Part shown: positions 1 through 11,268 of the stretch, in pieces | How the letters are laid out: the number at the start of each line of letters is the position of its first letter | How positions within the stretch are numbered: position 1 is the first letter of the stretch | Source of the DNA: Gymnopus androsaceus JB14 | Taxonomy: Eukaryota > Basidiomycota > Agaricomycetes > Agaricales > Omphalotaceae | Length of the DNA stretch: 64,000 nt | Assembly (NCBI GenBank): GCA_009733575.1 | Contig: ML769438.1 | Location: forward strand, 213,448-277,447 | Reading direction: 5' to 3' | The notes under the pieces: model-generated | The model's database searches: none | What the model was told of the DNA's origin: nothing | The model's input: only the letters and a program-made list of their open reading frames with translations | Made by a program: the position numbers and the translations under genes

Positions 1-1245
1 AAAAAGGGCAGTGGCTAGTAGTAATTGGGATGTTTAAATATGTTTAATATATGTTGGGAATGTTCTTGGATGTTTAAGTATAACTGGACCAGATTACTCC
101 ATTTGATACGCACATGGAGACTCAGTCTTTCATGCAAACTACCATTGAGCTGGATTGGTATGGGATGCTGTGCACGGGGTGCATTGAAGTAATGTTCCAG
201 CTGAGTGTGAGCAAAGGAACTTATTTCGCTACCTTATTTACCTTATTTTAATACATTTAAGGTACCTTATTTTTCCCATGCTTAAGCAAATTACCTTGGC
301 AAATTGTAACTACCTTATGATTGCGTGGCGACCTTACTACGGCATTTATATCCTTGCCGCACTGTATTGTAACTGCTACAACTTCAATGGTAAGTGGTTA
401 ATAAACTGTTAAAGGTTATAACATGTGAGTACACCTGGTGCATGGGCATATATGGCTTTCTACTAGGCAACCCCTTGCCTGGTGACAACCCTCAAAATGC
501 ACAGACAGATCTTGTGGTCTCTGGTTACTCCATGGACCTTCCGGAGAGCGCCCAATCATCTTGCCATCCTTGACATCACCAGTGGCGACCACAGCTCCTC
601 ATGTAGGACTCTCAGCTTTGACCAGCTTGACTTTATTTTTTAATTGAGAGTGGCCAAGTCATTTCAAATGCATTTGGAGACACTCATAACCCAGATCATG
701 TATGCTCAACAATCTGATGAAGATGCAAATGAGGCTGGTTCTTCACTTGAATCAGCTGCATAGACAGTAGTTACTGCCGCCACCTGCCATTGAATGGAAT
801 CGAGAAACCAAGTATTGCCAGTCAGAGGATGCTGAAGGTTCCCGAGATCTTACTACACAGTAGTATGAGGCGCAGGTGGCTAGATCTCAACACCTATTCA
901 TTCTGCATTTCCACATCAAGGCTCATCGAATGAGTTATTAACTCGTTCTCGCGGTCAACATGATCCTGTTAATGGATTCGCACTGCCATGCACATCTCCG
1001 AAAGATTTCCAGCAAGCCAGATATGCTCTTCATAGAAGATATTCTCATTCCGAATCCTTGCGAGACCACTCAGATCTCATGTCTAAGGTGTGCAGCACGT
1101 GCTGGGAGGTGCTAGTGACAAGGCTGTAGTGGTGCCGGTGTAACGGTCACCTTTACTCCATAATTTTTGGTTTGGGTTATTGAAGGGATTGTTGTGGGTA
1201 AGGGGGTTTCCCAGTAGAACCATCTACTCACTGTACCAAATACAT
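1..1245. other. Decayed intergenic DNA left of the mariner element
   Basis: No convincing gene is visible. The first 90 bases hold short imperfect repeats of a gatgttta motif. An ACCTTATT-rich fragment occupies about 202-360 and is listed separately. Bases 430-1200 have mixed composition with many stops in all frames and nothing I recognise, although short open stretches near 780-1080 could be the remains of a gene. Confidence 0.5.
202..360. repeat. Fragment of ACCTTATT-rich repeat
   Basis: This stretch is rich in ctacctta and accttatt words. It matches in inverted orientation 51240-51400, including the shared run beginning gtgtgagcaaagg and the part containing gcgtggcgaccttac. Its edge resembles one end of the larger ACCTTATT elements at 6207, 10494, 19389 and 48008. 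It is therefore probably a truncated or diverged member of that non-autonomous family. Confidence 0.6.
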
Positions 1246-1247
1246 TA

Positions 1248-1334
1248 CAGCGCTTTCGGAAATCCTTGTCAAAATTGAAATTTTGACAGCTCCATCATTT
1301 TAAATAAATATAATTCTCAAAGCGGAAATGCCTC
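1248..1334 (+). repeat. Left TIR of the mariner element
   Basis: This 87-bp repeat is the exact reverse complement of 4693-4779 by eye. It begins CAGCGCTTTCGG next to a TA target site. It contains an inner inverted motif, tcaaaattgaaattttga, a plausible transposase-binding palindrome. It lies 67 bp upstream of the AT-hook gene's ATG, so it probably also carries that gene's promoter. Confidence 0.9.
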
Positions 1335-1400
1335 CCATCGGGACTCAGTGCCTTGGCAACGCGTGCCTTTTCTCTGCGCAATCTCCTCCTTGCTCTGACC

Positions 1401-3254
1401 ATGCATGAGGATGCAACGAATGACCAGTCAGACGACTCTGAGTGGAACTATAAACCACTTATTTCCAGTTCTCCTCAGGCTCACTCTCCAGGATCAGAAA
1501 TATCTCTTGCCGGTTTTGATGAAGAAGAATTCCGTCTACGACGTGCTTCCTCAATTGAATCTATACCAGAAACTATACAAGGTGAATATCTTTCCTTGCT
1601 GTCAATCTCTTGAGTCTTTTGAAGGATAACATCATTTCAATTATTTACTAGCTTCTCATCAACCTTGCCATGATGGCGGCGTAGAGTTTATTGCATATGA
1701 ACATCCTCATGGTGACTCTGACGTGCTCGCGGAGCAGCCAAAACGTCTGCGTGGTCGACCACCAAAGGCCAAACCACAGACTGCCACCACATTGCAGGAT
1801 GATGTGCTTCCCGCTGGGTCTAGTACTCAAAAACGTCGTGGTCGACCACGAAAAACCCCAGCCGCCATCCCCAAATCACGCAGTCTCAGTCCACCATATA
1901 CATTTTCGACGGCTTTCCTTGTGCTTCAAAAGGACACTGTGACCAGAGGACGTGGTGGAAAGGCTGCAAAGGTTACAAAGAATCCACCAAAGATGTACGG
2001 TCCCGTTAACCTTCCATCGGCCACGACATGGGACAGTTTTTTATCCAATGCCGCACAGCAGGTCCGAGTACAAGATACTCGTCAATTGCGTATTGATACC
2101 TTTCAGTGGTATTTCACTAAACGAGATATAAAATTTCCGCTGCAGGACAATAACCATTATACTCACCTTCTTACTCGCCTTGAGGCACGTAAACGCCAAG
2201 AGAAATTGATATATGTTGAGATGGAACCGGTACAACTCTAGCATGACCTATTTTTCCCGATTCTAATCGCATTTGTGTTTAGCCCTTGGAGGTCAGCAAC
2301 ACTATCTCCGCTATGACCATGGGCTCGTCTCTGGTCCTTGTCGCTCCTCGGACAGATGAATATGAAGGTGACAGTGATGATATTGGACCGATGTCAAAAA
2401 AGGCCAGTGCAACTGTCTATTTAGATTTTTCGATTCACCACTGATAGTATCTCAGGCTAAACTTGACGACAACTTGGAGAGTATTGTCAGTGAAATCAAA
2501 GCGCGATATGCACCAGGAAAGGCCTGCAATGATCCGAAGCATGCATCCCTGTGCTGCTTTGTTCATGTTGTGACGAGTCAGCACTTTGATGTTGGTTACC
2601 GTGCTCGCGCACTTCAGTGGGCTGGAAAAATTGTAAGCTTCCCTATTATTCTATCGTCATATTCTTTATAGATGTATATTCTTGCAGCGTCGTGAGCAGG
2701 AGATGCCTGTTCCATCCGTGGATATTACTCGAATTCCAATTGGCGAAGGCTGGTTCGCTGCATCACATTCGTTGAAAACCTCGAAAAAGCCTGCTGTAAC
2801 TAGCGAGCCTTCTTCTATGGCTGAGACTAGCATAGTTGTGGGACCTAGTGCTCCAGTCAACAATGCTCTTGCTCTTCAGCTTGCTTCACTCAATGCGGCT
2901 CAAACACAGATGCAAATGATGTTGTCAATGGGCCGTATGCAGAGTGGTATTGGTCAAGGCTTCCTAAACATACCATTCGAGGCTCCGTTTGCACCATCTG
3001 CATCCTCCTCCCATGCTCACAACATTCGCTCATCATCACCGCCCATTCCCGAAACTATCATCTCGCTTAACGAGTTCTGCACAAAATATCGATTGACTGC
3101 GGTTGAAGCGCGCCTGATCAAAATCGAGTTCGAGCCTGGCGACAATTTGACGGATTATCCACAGGAGGACTGGTTGAAGGCAGGCTTCACAAAGCTTAGT
3201 TGGGATCGTGTTGTGAAGTCAAATAAGGCTTATCGTGCAAGTCTCAAGGTTTGA
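1401..3254 (+). CDS. AT-hook protein carried by the mariner element
   Basis: The inferred exons are 1401-1581, 1652-2228, 2282 to about 2406, about 2447-2632 and 2689-3254, separated by short GT-AG introns, giving a protein of roughly 540 residues. After an acidic N-terminus come two AT-hooks, around KRLRGRPPK and KRRGRPRK, expected to bind the minor groove of AT-rich DNA. A basic linker and a segment around WDSFLSNAAQQV and HYTHLLTRLEARK follow. Next come a conserved block (DIGPMSKKA, LDDNLESIVSEI), a variable low-complexity region and a C-terminal helical region (EFCTKYRLTAVEARLIKIEF) that looks SAM-like. I recognise the architecture as a multicopy Agaricomycete family without known function. 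I chose the ATG at 1401; an upstream ATG at 1327 in the TIR soon stops. The role is inferred: DNA-binding helper of transposition. Confidence 0.75.
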
Positions 3255-3413
3255 TATTGCTTTTATGTTCTCGGAGATTATGTATCATATTACTTGAGCC
3301 TCGAATGGCTACCTTCTCATTGCTTCCACATCATATCTTACTATAATACGTTGGTTGACAGTAATAGTGTACTATCTTTGTATATAATTTTAGTTGGAGT
3401 CGACGCTTGAACT

Positions 3414-4545
3414 CTATTGCACAATATAACCAGCATGCCTTATCCATCCATTGGCCTTCTCAGCGGTGACGGTTGATGCAGCCTGAAGTAGATATATTTC
3501 TGGGTCAGTGTCTGCATCCTGTGCATCCTTCCAGTTCTTTCGCAGATATGCTTTTACTAGAGACAATCAGAGTTCGGACAAGTCCAAGTTTATGTGAATT
3601 ACCTGCACTAAAGCTTTCTTCAATTGGATTGAGGTGAGGTGAATAAGGCGGAAGGAAAACAATGTTGCAGCCTAGGTTCAAATGAATCGCTGTAATACAA
3701 TTGCAAGGTAAAAAATAGATCATACCAAAAGACTCTACAATCTCACGCAAAGCTTCTGACTTGTGAATTTGACAGTTGTCCATTATTATGATACTCCTGT
3801 CTCCAGGGAATGGGTTCATCGTGGGGAGCTATAAATGTTCACTAAACATTCGGAGATTATTGATTATTTATAAAGCTGGGCAACATACCACATCTGCAAT
3901 GACAAAATCGAAGAATTCATCTCCATCCAATGACCCTGGAACAACTCGAGTAGCTGCATATCCCTCGAGACCAAGAGCAGCTACAAGCGAGTAACGATCT
4001 CCCCGGATGAAGTTGGCAGAAATAGTGGCACGTTCACCGATAACAGAACGGCCATAATGACGGTATATTGTACGATCATCCTTGCTAGTTTCATCGATCC
4101 AAAGAATTTGTGCAGCGGTGTATGATTGCTGGTACACTTGACGCCAGTGACTGACAAGTGCTTCATCACGCTCTGCTGCAGCACGACGAAGCCTCTTATA
4201 AGAGATTGAACAATCCTCAATAATTTGCCAAAGTTGCGAGCGTGAAATGGCTGTTTCATGCGTGATTGCGATCCAATCCTGGATCTCATCCAGGAAGAAC
4301 TCCGGGGACTCGGCAGATAAAGCAATGAGATCCTCCCTGATCTGAGTATTTATAGCAGATGGCCTTCCCCGAAGTATATTGGAAGGTGGGATGACAGACC
4401 CGTGAGTCTCGAGATTATCCTGCCATCGGTATATGCTTCTTGTAGACACACCAAGTAAAGCAGCAATTTCATCATCAATATAGTCATTTTCACGAAGCCA
4501 GAGTGCTCTATCCTTTAGGTCCTTGCTTATTTGGCGGAAAACCAT
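3414..4545 (-). CDS. Tc1/mariner-type DDE transposase, intact
   Basis: The exons on the minus strand are 4545-3889, 3828-3726, 3671-3603 and 3550-3414, separated by introns of 60, 54 and 52 nt. Together they encode about 321 residues, a usual length for the family. The N-terminus has a helix-turn-helix (EIAALLGVSTRSIYRWQ) and a second DNA-binding segment (RGRPSAINTQIREDLI). The catalytic core shows the first Asp in WIDETSKDDRTIYR, the second Asp in IIIMDNCQIHKS and the third acidic residue in PPYSPHLNPIEESFS. A typical C-terminal tail follows (AYLRKNW, EKANGWIRHAGY). No stop or frameshift interrupts the spliced reading. It should cut and rejoin the element at TA sites and may mobilise related MITEs. 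Confidence 0.9.
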
Positions 4546-4579
4546 TTCAGATGTGAATGTGCACGGTAAGACAAGAGGC

Positions 4580-4645
4580 GTGTGAATCTTTACAAAACCT
4601 TGCAGTAACGAGCAGGTTACTGCAAGGTTTTGTAAAGATTCACAC
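4580..4645. repeat. Perfect 30-bp hairpin inside the mariner element
   Basis: The arms 4580-4609 and 4616-4645 are perfect inverted complements around the 6-nt loop gagcag; the arm begins GTGTGAATCTTTACAAAACC. The hairpin lies between the right TIR and the transposase ATG, so in the 5' untranslated or promoter region of that gene. It could be a tiny nested insertion, a regulatory structure or an extra transposase site. Confidence 0.9.
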
Positions 4646-4692
4646 AGTTATCTATCTCAGATAAGGATAAGAGCAAGCGCTTGATGGCACAT

Positions 4693-4779
4693 GAGGCATT
4701 TCCGCTTTGAGAATTATATTTATTTAAAATGATGGAGCTGTCAAAATTTCAATTTTGACAAGGATTTCCGAAAGCGCTG
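4693..4779 (-). repeat. Right TIR of the mariner element
   Basis: This is the exact inverted copy of 1248-1334, followed by TA at 4780-4781. It lies 147 bp upstream of the transposase start codon on the minus strand and probably drives transposase transcription. Confidence 0.9.
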
Positions 4780-4898
4780 TAATGGCTGCATAAAATAATA
4801 AAACTATATATCAAAGGTCGAAAGTAGGTTTACTGGCAAGACGTATACTATGTATGTAAGCTGTAAAACAATAACCAGAGTAATTCAAAGTAATATTA

Positions 4899-5383
4899 CA
4901 GCCTGTTCGGAAATCCTTGTCCGAATTGAAATTTGTGATGCAACGATCAAAATAAATAAAATAATTCCGAAAGTAGAAATCCTGTGCCTGGGTGTGCACC
5001 GGGCCCGCCCACTTGGCTTCTTTACCTTTTTTTCACTTGTTACGGTGGAATACCATTACTCTGAGGACAGGTCTCTGATAGTTAGCCTTATAATGGACTT
5101 CTGGAGCTTGCACGCGCTGCTCAGCTCACCACTGATTAGCCTGATCATTCATTCAATTCTGATGTTAATTCGGCCAATACTTTTGGTAGATACTTAATCA
5201 GCAGCCTCTTCTTCTATGTATCCAGCTTCAAGGAGCCAAAGAGCTCGTTCTTAGAGGTCCTTGCTTATACCATGATAACAATCTGCGTTGTTCCCGTAGG
5301 CGCTTCCCTTTTCGGAACTATTTTATTTTATTTGATCGTTGCCGCACAAATTTGAACTCGGACAAGGATTTCCGAAACTGCTG
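4899..5383. mobile_element. Internally deleted mariner-type MITE, copy 1
   Basis: The left end is CAGCCTGTTCGGAAATCC after TA (4897-4898); the right end is the inverted form CAGCAGTTTCGGAAATCC, but the flanking TA has become CA. The ends match over about 75 bp with some mismatches. Minus-strand sequence at about 5205-5275 reads ISKDL*ERALWLLEAGYIEE. This parallels the start of the intact transposase at 4545 (ISKDLKDRALWLRENDYIDD) with one Lys codon turned into TAA. It is thus an internal-deletion derivative of a sister lineage of the 1248-4779 element, still showing its parent. Confidence 0.85.
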
Positions 5384-6206
5384 CAATCAGTCAGAAACTA
5401 CATGAGATTCCTCATATGCGTAAATAAGTTAATCCTGCAGGCTCTGAAGGTCAATTGTGCAACTGTGCATATATGCTGTGAAACAGATAGGCATGAGCAG
5501 GTAAGTTTTGTTCAAGGCGAGATTAAGGGGAAACTCTTACAAAATGGCCAAGTAACAAGTTCCCAAGGACCACATTAAGGTTACAGGAAGTTGTGGTCAT
5601 AGTATTGCCGGAAAAACTAAACATTCATGACATATACCAGATTGTTGAAACAGGCAGAAACAATGAATAAATTTTAGTTGTTCTCTACATGGAAATGAGA
5701 AGAATGAGTACATGCATTCATGGGGCTCCATGGATACAGCTTTTGCACATATGGATAAGGGGAAGATAAGGGTAATTTCCTGACAAAGGTCCAATGAAGG
5801 TTCCAAGCTTGATACTTCAAAACAGCAGATCCAACAAATGTAAAACTTCTCTGAGAGCACAGAAACTTCGCCATTGCTTACTTGCATTATATTTGACTTG
5901 CAAGTGCAGAAAATATTTACCAACAACAGAAATTTTGACTCAAATATTGTAAATAGTATGTAAACCAATGCTTCAACATCTAAATAGCATGTAGATATTG
6001 TACACTGAGTCTGCAGTCCTTCATGGGACCTTGAACACTCTAGTCGTTGTGTGGCCTTGTACAATTTTTTTTTTGAAATTTAGGAAGTTTCATAGGAAAT
6101 AACACCTCCCCTGTGTCAATGAACACTTTTTAAAGTCATATAGAAGTCTTAAAGTCATTAAACGGAGCTTAGAGTGTTGAGATAATGATTAAAGAGGCGA
6201 TATGTT

Positions 6207-6865
6207 TGCGATAAACTACGCAATAAGTTACCTTGAAATTTCAAAGTCCGCTACCTTATTTGAGACTCCGCTACTTATTAGAACTTAAATGCAATTTAAA
6301 AGTTTGAAATACATTAAATATGCACTTGGAATACACAAAACATATCTGAAGCTGTGTGTAATGTGCTCTAGGGCGTCTGCCAGTACATTTACAGTTGCCG
6401 CTAATGCAAATTGCTGGCCGATTGCACATTGTTGTCAAGACCAAATCCATGACTTATGCACAATTTCAAGTTTATTGCTGTGCCAGTGAAGCCTCATATG
6501 ACTGAAATTAAACATTTCAAGTCCATTCTAGTATTTTACAGAGGGCCACAGACTGATGAAAGTGTAAAAATGAAGGACTGAAAGTTCCATTTGCCCACTG
6601 GCAGTAATGAGCTGCCTTGAATCATGCAGCGTACACTTGAACAGAGTCTAGGAGTGTCTGTAGCACATTTGATAGCCTCTAATGTTCATCTACAATGTTA
6701 TTTATGGCTTAAGGTAGAATAAGGTAGAATAAGGTAATAAGGTCAAATAAGTTAACTTGGTCGACCAAGTTAACTTAAGGAACTTAAAGGTACTTTAAGT
6801 TAACTTGGTAAGGTAGCAATAAGGTAGCGGAGTTCGAAAATCCAAGGTAATTTGGTAGCCACCGT
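6207..6865. repeat. ACCTTATT-rich non-autonomous element, copy 1
   Basis: This is an element of about 660 bp whose two ends are imperfect inverted repeats built on ctaccttatt, cgctacctta and ggtagc words. One end reads cggtggctaccaaattacc on the complementary strand. Near the centre-right is the perfect 28-bp palindrome aagttaacttggtc/gaccaagttaactt (6748-6775). It appears to be inserted in the C-terminal part of the hAT gene. It encodes nothing recognisable. Related copies lie at 10494, 19389 and 48008. Confidence 0.7.
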
Positions 6866-9165
6866 TCCAGCTCATCACCCTGTTCTTCTTCATGCAAGCC
6901 GTGGTTGTATGCTGTAAAGTTAATGATGCCAGGGTGTTGTGATATTCTGTTGGTGCATGTAGAGTTTGAAGCTTGTGTGCTGGTGGTGTCCGGTGTGTCT
7001 GCTGGATAGAACTCGTCAAATTAAATGCGAAGAGCTTCCTTTAGCTCTTCAAGGTAAGCAAGAAGATCAGGATCATTAATGTAATCTTTTTTAAGCTTCT
7101 TGTAGTTGAATTGAGGGTCAAGGACTGAAATACAAGTCAGTAATAGTAAACCAAAAAGAATATATATCACATATGAGCAGCCCGTGTATAGAAGGATGAG
7201 TTGTCATACTTATAGTAATAATCACTGAGCTTCCATCGGAAAAAAATTGTTTTGGGCCCAGGAGTATCCAAGGTCACCTAGTCCTCTTAGGCAACCTAAG
7301 GCATCCTAGCTGGCCCAGGATAAAGGGCAAAACTTTGGACACCTCAGGTATCCTAGTCATCCTGAATGTCCTGGGACATTCTGAGACATCCTAGGACATC
7401 CTGGGATGTCCTGAGGGCATCCAAAACAGTTTGTTCTGATGTCCAGTGTGCCTTGGTCAATCCTTGCAGGAGCTTGCATGGTGCATCCTCCGGGAGTTGT
7501 TTGAGCTTGTCTTTGAGTGTGCACTGAAGCCCATGGAACATTGAATGCGTCAACAAAAGCATTGGCTTTGATGTTGTGGATATCTGGCTTGTTGCAGATC
7601 AGAAATTCAACAGCCAATCTGGAACAATTGAAATCACATCCCAATCCTGTCTTGTAAGCTCTGACCCATGAAGGTTGGTATGAGTATCAGCAAATTCATT
7701 GATAGATGTTTGTTACTCGAGGGCTTGGCCTACATAAAGAGTTAGCCTGGAAACAAGATTCAAAATAAGCACTCACTCAGCATCTGATGCATTGAAGACC
7801 ATCAAGTTTTGACATTGAGAATGAGCATGTGAATTCCTACCACAACCTGGCCTGGTGAGAGTAGTTGGTACCAATGTTGATGACGCTGAGGGCTTGATCG
7901 CACAGAGCGGACAATTTTTTGCGGCTGAAAATGCATGAGCATGGAGACCAATGGACCAATGAGATTGTAAAAGACAGAACTTGTGAACAGAGGTTTTGAT
8001 ACCAGACAGTTCTGGACCCTCATCATCTTCAATCTCATCTAACATTGCTGCGTATGCATCAAGTTTCTCATTGTTTGGAGCACCAGCCACTGCATCTTGA
8101 TATGGTTGTGAATTCTTCTTGCTGTCCTTTTCCATGGCGCCTATAGCCTCAAGAAGCTGAGGCAGAAATTCATTAGACAAACTTGCATAAGTCAACATTG
8201 ACACAAACCTTCAGAATGGCAAGATGCACAGTATGAGGCATGCGTTGAAGACATGCATGTCTTGCTTTGAATGGGATGTTCAGAGCATGACACTTGCACT
8301 CAATTGCCTCTGTTAGTGTGTCGTTATTTGACACATTGTCCATCATAAGTGAGAGTACCTATTCCAAGATGTGAGGAATGGTCAATAGCAAAAAAAAAAA
8401 TAAAAATAATAATAACCCAGCCGATAAGACCATATTTTTCGAGTGTATTCCATACAACATCAACCATATTTTCACCTGACACCTGAATGCTCACCAAGAA
8501 GCTCCTGGAAGTCAATACAGGATCTCCTCTAAAAACTATTCAGAATGCGGAAATCTCTCTATTCAAGGACTATTACCAAGCTTGCCATTGTTTGTGATAC
8601 AGGAAGCAATTATAGCAAGGAATGCATAGCCATTTGATGAAGTCCATGCATCCAGTGCAATAGATACCATGCAGTCAAGTGTCTACAGGACTTCGTTTTA
8701 GGTGGATATCATAAACAGATAAACCATACCTTAGAAAAATCCTGCAATTCTGTCTCCATTTCTTGACCAATCTTCATGACTTGTTGCTGAACAGTATCTG
8801 CAGATGGGAGTTTGAGCGGATTAGCTCGGTAGATGAGCATATTCTAGAAGTGCATGGAACTCCGCACATTCAACTTCTTGAAAGGGCTGATCACAACTGA
8901 CAACAGTGACAAGCCACTCAATTAAGAGTGTCTCTAATGTAGACTGATCCCATTCACCCTGGTCATGTTTTTAAACTGTTCCAAAACTACAGAGAATTGA
9001 AAAACTCTTCAGCTTGTGCTCCGCTGAACATGTCAAGGCCTCCAAGATGTTAGCAAGTCAAGATATTTCAAGAATACTGTGTAATTCTCAAAAAAAAATT
9101 ATCCTTCAGCAATTTTGATCTCTTCTTCCAATGGGGTGGACTTTTGACTATGGAGTATTGAGTAG
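6866..9165 (-). pseudogene. hAT-family transposase pseudogene, copy 1
   Basis: Read on the minus strand, scattered frames give hAT hallmarks in order. These are LLIEWLVTVVSCDQPFQEVE and ADTVQQQVMKIGQEMETEL (near 8940-8750), SIALDAWTSSNGYAFLAII (near 8690-8600), SGENMVDVVWNTLEKYGLIG (near 8480-8420) and, at the C-terminal side, NYKKLKKDYINDPDLLAYL (near 7120-7030). Stops, frameshifts and an interrupting CCTAGG-rich stretch at 7255-7420 make it inactive. The N-terminal BED-finger part is missing because the tandem-duplication junction at 9165 cuts it. The C-terminus runs toward 6866, where the ACCTTATT element interrupts it. Confidence 0.8.
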
Positions 9166-9182
9166 AATTCAAAGTAATATTA

Positions 9183-9668
9183 CAGCCTGTTCGGAAATCC
9201 TTGTCCGAATTGAAATTTGTGATGCAACGATCAAAATAAATAAAATAATTCCGAAAGTAGAAATCCTGTGCCTGGGTGTGCACCGGGCACGCCCACTTGG
9301 CTTCTTTACCTTTTTTTCACTTGTTACGGTGGAATACCATTACTCTGAGGACAGGTCTCTGATAGTTAGCCTTTATAATGGACTTCTGGAGCTTGCGCGC
9401 GCTGCTCAGCTCACCACTGATTAGCCTGATCATTCATTCAATTCTGATGTTAATTCGGCCAATACTTTTGGTAGATACTTAATCAGCAACCTCTTCTTCT
9501 ATGTATCCAGCTTCAAGGAGCCAAAGAGCTCGTTCTTAGAGGTCCTTGCTTATACCATGATAACAATCTGCGTTGTTCCCGTAGGCGCTTCCCTTTTCGG
9601 AACTATTTTATTTTATTTGATCGTTGCCGCACAAATTTGAACTCGGACAAGGATTTCCGGAACTGCTG
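9183..9668. mobile_element. Internally deleted mariner-type MITE, copy 2
   Basis: This is a near-identical copy of 4899-5383, carried along in the tandem duplication rather than independently inserted: its flanks are also duplicated and both copies share the TA-to-CA change on the right side. Confidence 0.85.
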
Positions 9669-10493
9669 CAATCAGTCAGAAACCACATGAGATTCCTCAT
9701 ATGCGTAAATAAGTTAATCCTGCAGGCTCTGAAGGTCAATTGTGCAACTGTGCATATATGCTGTGAAACAGATAGGCATGAGCAGGTAAGTTTTGTTCAA
9801 GGCGAGATTAAGGGGAAACTCTTACAAAATGGCCAAGTAACAAGTTCCCAAGGACCACATTAAGGTTACAGGAAGTTGTGGTCATAGTATTGCCGGAAAA
9901 ACTAAACATTCATGACATATACCAGATTGTTGAAACAGGCAGAAACAATGAATAAATTTTAGTTGTTCTCTACATGGAAATGAGAAGAATGAGTACATGC
10001 ATTCATGGGGCTCCATGGATACAGCTTTTGCACATATGGATAAGGGGAAGATAAGGGTAATTTCCTGACAAAGGTCCAATGAAGGTTCCAAGCTTGATAC
10101 TTCAAAACAGCAGATCCAACAAATGTAAAAACTTCTCTGAGAGCACAGAAACTTCGCCATTGCTTACTTGCATTAATATTTGACTTGCAAGTGCAGAAAA
10201 TATTTACCAACAACAGAAATTTTGACTCAAATATTGTAAATAGTATGTAAACCAATGCTTCAACATCTAAATAGCATGTAGATATTGTACACTGAGTCTG
10301 CAGTCCTTCATGGGACCTTGAACACTCTAGTCATTGTGTGGCCTTGTACAATTTTTTTTTTGAAATTTAGGAAGTTTCATAGGAAATAACACCTCCCCTG
10401 TGTCAATGAACACTTTTTAAAGTCATATAGAAGTCTTAAAGTCATTAAACGGAGCTTAGAGTGTTGAGATAATGATTAAAGAGGCGATATGTT

Positions 10494-11158
10494 TGCGATA
10501 AACTACGCAATAAGTTACCTTGAAATTTCAAAGTCCGCTACCTTATTTGAGACTCCGCTACTTATTAGAACTTAAATGCAATTTAAAAGTTTGAAATACA
10601 TTAAATATGCACTTGGAATACACAAAACATATCTGAAGCTGTGTGTAATGTGCTCTAGGGCGTCTGCCAGTACATTTACAGTTGCCGCTAATGCAAATTG
10701 CTGGCCGATTGCACATTGTTGTCAAGACCAAATCCATGACTTATGCACAATTTCAAGTTTATTGCTGTGCCAGTGAAGCCTCATATGACTGAAATTAAAC
10801 ATTTCAAGTCCATTCTAGTATTTTACAGAGGGCCACAGACTGATGAAAGTGTAAAAATGAAGGACTGAAAGTTCCATTTGCCCACTGGCAGTAATGAGCT
10901 GCCTTGAATCATGCAGCGTACACTTGAACAGAGTCTAGGAGTGTCTGTAGCACATTTGATAGCCTCTAATGTTCATCTACAATGTTATTTATGGCTTAAG
11001 GTAGAATAAGGTAGAATAAGGTAATAAGGTCAAATAAGTTAACTTGGTCGACCAAGTTAACTTAAGGAACTTAAAGGTACTTTAAGTTAACTTGGTAAGA
11101 CTAAGGTAGCAATAAGGTAGCGGAGTTTGAAAATCCAAGGTAATTTGGTAGCCACCGT
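10494..11158. repeat. ACCTTATT-rich element, copy 2
   Basis: This is the duplicate of 6207-6865 within the second tandem unit, with the same 28-bp palindrome at about 11035-11062 and a few small indels. Confidence 0.7.
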
Positions 11159-11268
11159 TCCAGCTCATCACCCTGTTCTTCTTCATGCAAGCTGTGGTTG
11201 TATGCTGTAAAGTTAATGATGCCAGGGTGTTGTGATATTCTGTTGGTGCATGTAGAGTTTGAAGCTTG

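Larger units (their letters stand above)
1248..4779. mobile_element. Complete two-gene Tc1/mariner-type transposon
   Basis: This is a 3,532-bp element bounded by TA dinucleotides at 1246-1247 and 4780-4781. Its ends are inverted repeats 1248-1334 and 4693-4779, 87 bp each, and I found no mismatch between them; both begin CAGCGCTTTCGGAAATCC. TA targets and a CAG terminus fit Tc1/mariner elements. Two convergent genes fill the inside: an AT-hook protein on the plus strand (1401-3254) and a DDE transposase on the minus strand (4545-3414). Identical TIRs and intact reading frames indicate a recent, possibly still active copy. Most Tc1/mariner elements encode only a transposase, so the second gene is notable. 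Confidence 0.9.
4882..6975. repeat. Tandem duplication, first unit
   Basis: This block is nearly identical to 9166-11268 in the same orientation, with a few single-base changes and indels. It contains the MITE 4899-5383, about 800 bp without a recognisable gene, the ACCTTATT element 6207-6865 and the 3' end of the hAT gene. An antisense open stretch at 5597-6064 is broken by a one-base indel in the other copy, so I do not call it a gene. Confidence 0.9.
9166..11268. repeat. Tandem duplication, second unit
   Basis: This is the direct repeat of 4882-6975, holding a second MITE (9183-9668) and a second ACCTTATT element (10494-11158). It starts at aattcaaagtaatattac and ends at gtttgaagcttg exactly as the first unit does. 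After that point the first unit continues into hAT coding sequence, whereas this one jumps to hAT promoter sequence at 11269. Confidence 0.9.

Noticed and set aside
5597..6064. 155-codon minus-strand frame in the tandem unit
   Set aside because: The near-identical copy at 9882-10255 is split by a one-base indel, and the sequence has no recognisable features.
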